This document shows positions 25,952-33,508 of a stretch of 64,000 nucleotides of DNA, one piece after another. Under the pieces are notes generated by a model that was not told the DNA's origin, ran no database searches, and was given only the letters and a program-made list of their open reading frames with translations. Source of the DNA: an uncultured Pelagibacteraceae bacterium. GTDB lineage: Bacteria; Pseudomonadota; Alphaproteobacteria; Pelagibacterales; Pelagibacteraceae. How positions within the stretch are numbered: position 1 is the first letter of the stretch; every line of letters starts with the position of its first letter. The stretch lies in contig CACHOJ010000002.1 in the NCBI GenBank assembly GCA_902581405.1, positions 113,688 to 177,687 of the forward strand, in the 5' to 3' direction. The position numbers were made by a program, and so were the translations under genes.

Positions 25952-27385
25952 ATGAATTTAGCAATTTGGGACATAGAATCGTCAAGTGCTAGCACTGACT
26001 TTGGTAGTATTATAGAAATTGGTGGAATACTATTTGATGAGAATTTTAAAGAAAAGGACAGATTTAATCTTAGATGTAGACTTCATGAAACTGAGATTTT
26101 TCAAGCGGCAGCTTTGATAGTTAATAAGACATCAATTAAACAACTTACTCAAACAAATCTAAGCCATTACCAAATGCTTGGACAAGTTGAAAAAATTTTT
26201 AAAAAATGGAGCCCTGCTATTTTTTTGGGATGGAGTTCGCTAAATTTTGACGAGGAGATGATTAGAAAAGAATTTTTCAAAAGTATTAGGTATCCATATT
26301 TGACAAATTCTGCACCAAATACAAGACACGATGGAATAAATATTGCAAGAGCTGCATATGCAGTAGATCCTACAGTTTTAGAAACTGAAATTAATGAAAA
26401 AAATAATCCTGTTTTTAAACTAGCCTCTTTAGCTCAAATGCAAGGCATAGATGCAAGTGATGCTCACTCTGCATTAGCTGATGCAGAACTTACTGCAAAG
26501 GTTTTGAAAATTATAAAAAAAAAACAAGAACATACTTGGGAATCTTTTTTAAGCACAGCAAATAAATCTAACACTGAAACTTTAATAAAAAAAGGAGAAA
26601 TTATAACTTTAAATGAATATTATTATGGAAAGTCCAGACTTCATTTAGTTGTACCGTTACATGCAAAACATTGTATGCATCCTATTTATCAAGGATGGTA
26701 TTATACAATAGATCTTAGAACAGAAATTCAACCATTGATTAATAAATCTATAAATGAATTAAAAACTGAGATGAAAAAAACACCTAAGTTTTTAAGAACA
26801 GTTAGATCAAATAAAGCACCAATAATAATTGATGCAAAATATGGTTTGAATATTGAACCATATAATAAACTAGATAAAAACGTAATTAAAAAAAGAGCAG
26901 AGTTTGTTCAAAATAACGAACAGTTTTCACAAAATATTTTAACTGCTCTTCGTGAAGTTGCAGAAGAAAAAGAACAATCAAAATCTCAAGAAGATATATA
27001 TGCAGAGGAAAGTATTTATTCAAAATTTACATCAAATAAAGATACTGCTTTGTTTCCAAGTTGGCATGAAGCACCGTGGAAAGAGAAATTAAACTTATTA
27101 GATAAGTTTGACGATGATAGATTGGTTAGTTTTGGTAAAAAAATCATTTTCCAAGAAGCTCCAGAGATACTTCCAGATTCTATTTATAAGTCTATAAGAA
27201 GAGATATAGCTAAAAGAATATTAAGTGAAAAAAAAGAAAAATGGTGGACAATTCCTACTTTATATAACGAGATTGACACTTTAAGAGAAAAATACACCAA
27301 TCAAAATGACAATGAAAAACTAGCTCTCCTGGATGAGTTTAATAATTATGCAATGTCAATTCAAAAAAAGTATGAAAATGTTTGA
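25952..27385 (+). CDS. sbcB: Exodeoxyribonuclease I
   Basis: A 477-residue DnaQ-like 3'-5' single-strand exonuclease. The DEDD residues fit Asp7 and Glu9 (WDIESS), Asp in GWSSLNFDEEMIRKEFF and the His/Asp of DAHSALADAELTAKVL. The SH3-like and helical extensions of ExoI are present (WYYTIDLRTEIQPLI; LFPSWHEAPW). It degrades 3' single-stranded DNA in repair and recombination. Third nuclease-related gene in a row. Confidence 0.85.
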   Translation: MNLAIWDIESSSASTDFGSIIEIGGILFDENFKEKDRFNLRCRLHETEIFQAAALIVNKTSIKQLTQTNLSHYQMLGQVEKIFKKWSPAIFLGWSSLNFDEEMIRKEFFKSIRYPYLTNSAPNTRHDGINIARAAYAVDPTVLETEINEKNNPVFKLASLAQMQGIDASDAHSALADAELTAKVLKIIKKKQEHTWESFLSTANKSNTETLIKKGEIITLNEYYYGKSRLHLVVPLHAKHCMHPIYQGWYYTIDLRTEIQPLINKSINELKTEMKKTPKFLRTVRSNKAPIIIDAKYGLNIEPYNKLDKNVIKKRAEFVQNNEQFSQNILTALREVAEEKEQSKSQEDIYAEESIYSKFTSNKDTALFPSWHEAPWKEKLNLLDKFDDDRLVSFGKKIIFQEAPEILPDSIYKSIRRDIAKRILSEKKEKWWTIPTLYNEIDTLREKYTNQNDNEKLALLDEFNNYAMSIQKKYENV

Positions 27386-27452
27386 TGTATAAAGCTTAAT
27401 TAATTTCAATTTTAACTATTGAATATATATTAAATTAATTTATATCGATTCT

Positions 27453-27773
27453 ATGGCAACAATAAATGTAACTGATGAAAACTTTGATGAAAAAGTTTTA
27501 AAGTGCGATAAACCAGTTTTAGTGGATTTTTGGGCAGAGTGGTGCGGACCTTGTAAAATGGTGGGACCTATTTTAGAGGAAATCTCTGATGAAATGGCAG
27601 ATGAAGTTGTGGTTGCAAAACACGACATAGACTCCCAGCCTAACGTTCCAACGCGATATTCTATAAGAGGAATACCTACTATGCTTTTATTTTTAGGCGG
27701 AGAGCTTAAAGCTACTAAAGTTGGTGCTACACCTAAAAGTGATATTGTTTCTTTTATTAAAGAGAATATTTAA
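27453..27773 (+). CDS. trxA: Thioredoxin
   Basis: A 106-residue thioredoxin with the redox site WCGPCK at 30-35 and the cis-proline loop RGIPTMLLF. Cytoplasmic disulfide reductant. Its TAA shares TTAA with the stop of convergent folC. In alphaproteobacteria trxA commonly lies next to folC, as here. Confidence 0.97.
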   Translation: MATINVTDENFDEKVLKCDKPVLVDFWAEWCGPCKMVGPILEEISDEMADEVVVAKHDIDSQPNVPTRYSIRGIPTMLLFLGGELKATKVGATPKSDIVSFIKENI

Positions 27774-29035
27774 TTTAATTTTAAGATTTCTCCTACAAGA
27801 TATAAGGAACCCACACATAGAGTAATTGTATTTTCATTTTTAGATAATGACTTGATAGAGCTTTCAATGCTTTGTGATCTTTTAATATTTAAATTTAAAT
27901 CATTTAACTTACTTTCCAAATCTTCTTTTGATATTGCACCGTCCTGATTAGGAATATCAATCAAAGTTATAGAATTAACTATATTTTTGAAAGATTTTAT
28001 AAATTCTATATGTTCCTTATCTTTCATCATTCCAACAATTAGATTTACCTCTTGATTTTGCTTTTTTATCCAATTAGCAATAGATAAACTTGCACTTATA
28101 TTATGACCACCATCAACAATTAATCTATTGTTGCCTGCAATCGTTTTTAACTTGCCACTTTTGATTTCTTCCAACCTTCCTTTTAGTGAAATATTTTGAA
28201 TACCATAAATTATATCATTATCTTTTATGTTAAATACTTTTCGTGATGCAGCAATCGAAGTACTTATATTATAAAGCTGATGATTTCCAAGAATGCTTGG
28301 TTCAGGTAATACCATTTCTCCCAAATTATCTTGATATAGAATAAAACCATTTTCAGAATTTGTAATATTGAAATCTTTTCCAAAAAAATATTTATTTGAT
28401 GTATTTTTTTCTAATGATTTTTCTATTTTATCTCTTATTTTATCGGTGACTTGTTTATTAACAAAAATATTTGAATTTAAAAGTTTAGCTGTTTTTTCGT
28501 GTATTACGCCCTCAATTGATTTATTTTCAAGCCACTGAAAATGATCATTATGAATTACACCAACTAAAGTCATTAAGTTTTCCTTAAATACATTTGTACT
28601 GTCAAATTGATGAAATAGTCCCGCTTCTATGATATTAATATTATCTTTGAAATTTTCAGCGTATTTTATGAATGCGCAAGTTAAAATTTCAAACAATGTT
28701 GCATTGTCATCTCCTAGAACTTTTTCAGTATCCTCTAACAAATCAATTAAATTTTCCTCATCAATTTCATTATCATTAAATATATACCTTTCTGTAAATG
28801 AGAGTAGGTGTGGGGAAGTGTAAAGATTACATTTGTATCCAGCTTGGTTTAGAATTGACTTTAGACTATAGCACATACTTGCTTTGGCATTAGTACCTAC
28901 AATTGTAACAATATTTTTTAAGTTATTTTGAGGATTGCCAAGTTTTTTTAAAAGATTGAAAGTTCTTGCTAAAGATAAATCTAGTTTTTTTTTATGATGC
29001 TTCTCTAGTTTGGATATCAGTCTCTGAATTTTCAT
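27770..29035 (-). CDS. folC: Folylpolyglutamate/dihydrofolate synthase
   Basis: A 421-residue Mur-ligase-family enzyme joining glutamate to dihydropteroate or folates. The ATP loop reads VGTNAKASM at about 46-54, where the family normally has GTNGKGS; Lys and Ser are kept but two Gly are Ala. GHNISASLSIANW (DGGHN motif) and a C-terminal VGSLYLVGEIL (usually GSLYLAGE) are seen. It starts 44 bases inside the end of accD. Confidence 0.88.
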   Translation of the reverse strand: MKIQRLISKLEKHHKKKLDLSLARTFNLLKKLGNPQNNLKNIVTIVGTNAKASMCYSLKSILNQAGYKCNLYTSPHLLSFTERYIFNDNEIDEENLIDLLEDTEKVLGDDNATLFEILTCAFIKYAENFKDNINIIEAGLFHQFDSTNVFKENLMTLVGVIHNDHFQWLENKSIEGVIHEKTAKLLNSNIFVNKQVTDKIRDKIEKSLEKNTSNKYFFGKDFNITNSENGFILYQDNLGEMVLPEPSILGNHQLYNISTSIAASRKVFNIKDNDIIYGIQNISLKGRLEEIKSGKLKTIAGNNRLIVDGGHNISASLSIANWIKKQNQEVNLIVGMMKDKEHIEFIKSFKNIVNSITLIDIPNQDGAISKEDLESKLNDLNLNIKRSQSIESSIKSLSKNENTITLCVGSLYLVGEILKLN

Positions 29036-29921
29036 TTAAATTTTCTAAATGTATATCAGAATTTTTTCTAAGTAATATTGAAAGAAGTTTACCAATTTCT
29101 TCTTGTAAATCTTTTCTTTGTATAACTTTATCAACAAATCCGTGTTTCTCGACAAATTCTGCTGTTTGAAAATCAGAGCTTAATTCTTCCTTGACAGTTG
29201 CTTGGATAACTCTTTTTCCAGCAAAAGCAATCAAGCACCCAGGTTCTGCAAAATGTATATCTCCAAGCATTGCAAAAGAGGCTGTAATTCCACCTGCTGT
29301 TGGATCAGTAAAACATACGATGTAAGGTAAATCATTATTTTTAAGTTCGTTTATTGCAAGCGTTGTTCTTGTCATATTTGCTAGGGCTATTGGTGACTCA
29401 AACATTCTTTGACCGCCGCCACAAGGAAAGAACAGATAAGGAGTTTGATTGTTAATCGCGTGCTGAACTCCATAAATTATTGCCTCTCCTTCAGCTGCAC
29501 CAACTGATCCTCCAATAAAATCAAAATTAATTGCGCCTGCAGTAACTTCAATTCCATTAATTTTTCCCTTAGCAATCATTACCGCACAATTTTGGTTTGT
29601 TTTTTCTCTAGCTATTTTAAGTCTATCTTTATATGATTTTGTATCAACCCAATTCAATGGATCTTCGGTAGGTATTGGAGACTCTAATATTTGATAAGAA
29701 TTCTTTCCAAATATTATATCAAATCTTTGTCTACAACTTATTCTATGATGCTTCCCGCAAAGATTACAAACCCACAAATTATTTTCTAAATCTTTCTTTA
29801 ATATTGGTCCTTTACAACAGCTTGTCCAGTCAGAATTTGCAATATCCTCTTTTGAAGGTCTTTTCCGAAGAACTTTCTTAATCTTTTCACCAAATTTAAT
29901 TGCCTTTGTTAACCAATTCAT
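28992..29921 (-). CDS. accD: Acetyl-CoA carboxylase carboxyltransferase beta subunit
   Basis: A 309-residue crotonase-fold subunit that with AccA transfers the carboxyl group from biotin to acetyl-CoA. GGSVGAAEGEAIIYG, GGGQRMFESP and DPTAGGITASFAMLGD form the core. The N-terminal zinc ribbon is irregular: TSCCKG replaces the first CxxC, while CNLC is kept. accA is far away at 52310. Start overlaps trpA stop (ATGA). Confidence 0.95.
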   Translation of the reverse strand: MNWLTKAIKFGEKIKKVLRKRPSKEDIANSDWTSCCKGPILKKDLENNLWVCNLCGKHHRISCRQRFDIIFGKNSYQILESPIPTEDPLNWVDTKSYKDRLKIAREKTNQNCAVMIAKGKINGIEVTAGAINFDFIGGSVGAAEGEAIIYGVQHAINNQTPYLFFPCGGGQRMFESPIALANMTRTTLAINELKNNDLPYIVCFTDPTAGGITASFAMLGDIHFAEPGCLIAFAGKRVIQATVKEELSSDFQTAEFVEKHGFVDKVIQRKDLQEEIGKLLSILLRKNSDIHLENLNENSETDIQTREAS

Positions 29922-30718
29922 GATATTTTTTTTCTTAATCTTTCAACCATATTACTTACATTTATGACAGGATTTTGTCTATTGCTTAAACTTCTAGTAA
30001 TTTCTTTACAAATTTGACTACCAACAACAAGTCCATCTGTATTTTTAAAATTTGATATAGTTTTCTCAGTTATCCCAAAACCAATAACACAATTTTTTTT
30101 AGGACTTATTTTTTTAATTTTATTGTAATTAGCTAATATTTTTTTTGGAGAAACTTTTAGCTTTCCTCCCGTTGTAGACAACATGCTGATATAGTAAATC
30201 ATGTCATGAGAATCTTTTGTAATACTTTTTAGTCTTTCATTCGATGTTGTAGGAGATAATAACTGGATAAAATTAATTGAATTTTTTTTACATTTCTTTG
30301 AAAAAATTTTGTTTTCTGGCCATGGTAAATCAACTACTATTAAACCATTAACTCCTGATTTTTTACATTTTTTTAAAAAATTATTTTCACCATATTGGAA
30401 AATCATGTTGTAGTAACCCATAAGTATTATTGGCTTAGAATTTTTGTTAGTTTTAAAATCTTTAACAATTTTAAATATATCATTCATTTTAATACCATTT
30501 TTGATTGCTCTATACGAACTTGTTTGTATTTGTCCACCGTCTGCAACTGGTGTATTATGAGGTACACCAACTTCTAAAATATCAGCATAATTTGAAATTG
30601 CTTTTAAGATTTCCAAAGATTGTTTCTTTGAGCTATCACCAGCTACAGTGTAAGTAAGTAACGCTGGTCTTTTCTCATTTTTTGCTTTTTTAAATGCAAG
30701 GCTAATTGGATTTAACAT
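29918..30718 (-). CDS. trpA: Tryptophan synthase alpha subunit (divergent)
   Basis: A 266-residue TIM barrel cleaving indole-3-glycerol phosphate to indole. Numbering matches Salmonella: catalytic Glu49 and Asp60 are kept in LEVGVPHNTPVADGG. However the usual FSDPLADG reads HNTPVADG, so Phe54, Ser55 and Asp56 become His, Asn and Thr. The usual GVTG loop reads STTG, retaining Thr. Asp56 normally makes an intersubunit salt bridge with TrpB Lys167, which is also missing here. It overlaps trpB by 17 bases. Confidence 0.93.
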   Translation of the reverse strand: MLNPISLAFKKAKNEKRPALLTYTVAGDSSKKQSLEILKAISNYADILEVGVPHNTPVADGGQIQTSSYRAIKNGIKMNDIFKIVKDFKTNKNSKPIILMGYYNMIFQYGENNFLKKCKKSGVNGLIVVDLPWPENKIFSKKCKKNSINFIQLLSPTTSNERLKSITKDSHDMIYYISMLSTTGGKLKVSPKKILANYNKIKKISPKKNCVIGFGITEKTISNFKNTDGLVVGSQICKEITRSLSNRQNPVINVSNMVERLRKKIS

Positions 30719-31946
30719 ATTTTTTTCCCAATTTTTTTTCTAAAATACCTCTATCTTTATATGCATCTCCACAACTATTAATAATTACAATTGTATTTTT
30801 GCTCAATTTTTTTGCTTCTTTAATGGCAACTGAGAATGCATGGCTTGGCTCAAGAGATGGTCTTAAATTTTCATATTTTGTTACTATTTGATAGGCCTTT
30901 AAAGCTTCTTCGTCACTAGCTGCTGTATACCTTGCACGCTTTGTATCTTTTAAGAAACAATGAAGTGGTGAAATTCCAGGATAATCAAGACCAGCAGAAA
31001 TTGACTCGGTTTCTTCAATCTGACCATCGCTATCCTGATTTACATATTGAGCTGCACCATGAAGTATGCCGATTTTTGAACCATAAGTTAAAGGAGCTGC
31101 ATGTCTTTTACTTTTAGCTGGTCCTCCTGCTTCAACCCCAATAAACTCAACTTGCTTTTTATCATAATCCATAAATTCATTCCAAAAACCAAAACTTGAA
31201 GAACCTCCTCCCACACAATTATATAATTTAAGTTTTTTAGGGACATGACCAAATTCATTTATTAATTGAACCTTAAGCTCTCTGGATATTTGACTAGTAC
31301 TCCAACCACATATACGTACAAAAATTGAGGGTCCTACAGTACTACCAACACACATTGCTGTGGTATCACAATTAGCAACCCAATATCTCATACATTCAGA
31401 AACAGCATCTACTAATGTTTGACTCCCCGAATATACAGGAATTACATCTGCACCATTTTTTTTCATTGCTTTAACATTTGGTTGTTGTCTTTTTATATCC
31501 TTTGCTCCCATAAAAATTTTGCATTTAAGACCAAATTTTTTAGCAGCCATACTTAACATTTTACCGGCATAGCCTGCCCCTGTATCTCCAATAATAACTT
31601 TTTTTCCAGACCTTCTTGCTAACAAACAGTGCACTGTTGCATTATATATCTTGTGGGCCCCTCCATTGGCATCAGATACAACTTTTGACCAGATTTGAGC
31701 TCCACCAATATAATTAGTTAAATTGTTTAATTTTATGAATCTCGTGGGTGTTCCAACCCAATTTTTAAAGTACCTATCTCTTTCTTTTATAAATTCCTTA
31801 TCTTTTTTGAGTTTATTAAATTGAATTTCAAGATCTTCTATGGGTTTTTTTAATGTCTCAGGAACAAAATTTCCTCCAAATTTACCACCCCAGAAACCAA
31901 GTTTGTCTCCTTGATCTATAACTGGAATCCCTTTTCTAAGTTTCAT
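30702..31946 (-). CDS. trpB: Tryptophan synthase beta subunit (divergent)
   Basis: A 414-residue fold-type II PLP enzyme making tryptophan from indole and serine. The PLP lysine is Lys99 in GGAHKIYN; the phosphate loop CVGGGSSS and the SAGLDYPGISP stretch are kept, as is Glu in RPSLEPSHA. Unusual changes, with Salmonella numbers in brackets: Asp121 (Glu109), Tyr126-Ala127 (Gln114-His115), Val179 (Lys167), and NSCGDAYKD in place of the LSGRGDKD region. Despite this it occupies the trpF-trpB-trpA position and is probably the working TrpB. It could have altered specificity. Confidence 0.9.
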   Translation of the reverse strand: MKLRKGIPVIDQGDKLGFWGGKFGGNFVPETLKKPIEDLEIQFNKLKKDKEFIKERDRYFKNWVGTPTRFIKLNNLTNYIGGAQIWSKVVSDANGGAHKIYNATVHCLLARRSGKKVIIGDTGAGYAGKMLSMAAKKFGLKCKIFMGAKDIKRQQPNVKAMKKNGADVIPVYSGSQTLVDAVSECMRYWVANCDTTAMCVGSTVGPSIFVRICGWSTSQISRELKVQLINEFGHVPKKLKLYNCVGGGSSSFGFWNEFMDYDKKQVEFIGVEAGGPAKSKRHAAPLTYGSKIGILHGAAQYVNQDSDGQIEETESISAGLDYPGISPLHCFLKDTKRARYTAASDEEALKAYQIVTKYENLRPSLEPSHAFSVAIKEAKKLSKNTIVIINSCGDAYKDRGILEKKLGKKYVKSN

Positions 31947-32557
31947 ACAATTGTTAAATTTAGCAGTTTATTGATTTTTACAATATCTTTCTTGCCTTCT
32001 TCATTTTCTAATGAACCACTTAAGTCAATAAAAAAATCTTTATTTTTAAAATTAGGAATATCATCTATTTTTATATTTCCAGCAATCATTTTATTTATAG
32101 AATTTGGTAGTGAATTTAATAAGTCATGGTTAAAGCCTAATGATTTTTCATAACCCTTTCCGTCAAAAAGAAATATATCTGAAATACCAGTATAATTTTT
32201 ATATTTTTCAACATCAATTTGATTATCAATCGTAAAAGCTGAAATAATCTTAATATTGTATTTTTCTTTGATATTTTTAGTCCTTTCAGGATTTACATCA
32301 TATAATTGATAATAGTCAAAATTTAAATCTTTTATTTCCTCCAATTCTTCATTACTTGGATTAACAAGTACAGACACAAACTTTGTATTTTTTTTATTAG
32401 TGTTTAACAATTCTTTTAAGTTTTCATGATTAACATATCTCTTACTTTTTTTATAATTAGAAATGAATCCAATAAACATAGCAGGATGTTCATGGTTTAA
32501 AATAAAGTTTAAAGTTTCAAGATCAGAGACCCCACAAATTTTTATACCCTTGATCAT
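31943..32557 (-). CDS. trpF: Phosphoribosylanthranilate isomerase (divergent)
   Basis: A 204-residue TIM barrel. The catalytic Cys is in KICGVSDLETL at the N terminus, and the catalytic Asp fits FLFDGKG; the usual GGTG segment after it is replaced by YEKSLG. A C-terminal FIDLSGSLENEEGKKD corresponds to the family's VDVSSGVE...KD phosphate loop. It isomerises phosphoribosylanthranilate in tryptophan synthesis. Stop overlaps the trpB ATG (ATGA); start overlaps the pyrF TAA (TAATG). Confidence 0.82.
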   Translation of the reverse strand: MIKGIKICGVSDLETLNFILNHEHPAMFIGFISNYKKSKRYVNHENLKELLNTNKKNTKFVSVLVNPSNEELEEIKDLNFDYYQLYDVNPERTKNIKEKYNIKIISAFTIDNQIDVEKYKNYTGISDIFLFDGKGYEKSLGFNHDLLNSLPNSINKMIAGNIKIDDIPNFKNKDFFIDLSGSLENEEGKKDIVKINKLLNLTIV

Positions 32558-33228
32558 TATTTTAAATGATTGATTAAACTTTGAAGATTATTTTTTATAT
32601 TACCTTTTGTAATTGGCCTTCCAATTACTAACCAATCACTTCCATTTTTATATGCTTGTCTAGGAGTCTGAACTCTTTTTTGGTCATTCTTTTTAGAGTC
32701 AAAGCGTATGCCAGGTGTAATTATTTCTCTTTTAAAAACTTTTCTCACAATACTTACTTCTTTTGCGCTACAAACTATGGCATCTAATTTTGCTTTATTA
32801 GCTAATTTAGCTTGACTTAATACAATTTCCTTTACTTTCTTTCCAAATCCTATTTCTTTTAATGCTTTGTCATCAAGCGAGGTAAGAACAGTTACCCCAA
32901 CTAACTTTGTTTTTCCCGAAACCTTTTTAGCTGCCTTCAGAGCTTCTAATCCAGAATTTATATGAATTGTTAAATAATTGAAATTTAAATCACTAACAGC
33001 TTTAATCGTTGAGGCACAAGTATTTGGAATATCTGCAATTTTATAATCTCCAAAAGTAACTTTATTTTTAATTTTTGATATAAAATTCCTTCCATCCTTA
33101 GAATTTAAAAATTCTAATCCAAATTTGTAACCTATTTGTAATTTTGAATTTTGTGTTTTATTTATAATTTTTTTAACAAGATTAATATTTTTACTATCAC
33201 AAGCAATAAATATTTTATTTTTCTTCAT
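32557..33228 (-). CDS. pyrF: Orotidine 5'-phosphate decarboxylase
   Basis: A 223-residue TIM barrel producing UMP. The catalytic DxKxxD is Asp61, Lys63, Asp66 in GDYKIADIPNT; the C-terminal phosphate-gripping segment is WLVIGRPITKG. I take the ATG at 33228 because the frame upstream of it is merely antisense-free overlap with ihfB in another frame and has no OMP decarboxylase similarity. It overlaps ihfB by 14 bases. Confidence 0.94.
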   Translation of the reverse strand: MKKNKIFIACDSKNINLVKKIINKTQNSKLQIGYKFGLEFLNSKDGRNFISKIKNKVTFGDYKIADIPNTCASTIKAVSDLNFNYLTIHINSGLEALKAAKKVSGKTKLVGVTVLTSLDDKALKEIGFGKKVKEIVLSQAKLANKAKLDAIVCSAKEVSIVRKVFKREIITPGIRFDSKKNDQKRVQTPRQAYKNGSDWLVIGRPITKGNIKNNLQSLINHLK

Positions 33229-33505
33229 TAATTTTTCTGGCCCAGTCTTTAGATATTTTAAATAAGATAGCCTTTTTTTTTGGTGTATTAACTTTTTCGT
33301 TTGTCCTTGGATTTCTAGATATTCTTGCTTTTTGGGTTTTTGCTTCAAGTGTAAACACATCTCTCAGCTCAACTCTTTCACCTCTTTTTAATGCTTCTTG
33401 CATTTCATGGATTGCAATTTCAAAAAGTTTTGTTAAGTCACGCTTGAAAAAGCCAGGATAATTATTTGCTAATTCTTTAATTAAGTCTGATTTTACTACT
33501 GCCAA
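33215..33505 (-). CDS. ihfB: Integration host factor beta subunit
   Basis: A 96-residue HU/IHF-family DNA-bending protein. SDLIKELANNYPGFFKRD and the arm region FTLEAKTQKARISRNPRTNE with the Pro that intercalates into DNA are visible. It usually follows rpsA, as here, three bases downstream. The alpha partner is not in this window. Confidence 0.93.
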   Translation of the reverse strand: MAVVKSDLIKELANNYPGFFKRDLTKLFEIAIHEMQEALKRGERVELRDVFTLEAKTQKARISRNPRTNEKVNTPKKKAILFKISKDWARKINEEK

Positions 33506-33508
33506 TTT

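Noticed and set aside
33229..33360. Upstream extension of pyrF
   Set aside because: It lies within ihfB in another frame and has no OMP decarboxylase similarity; the family N terminus begins at 33228.
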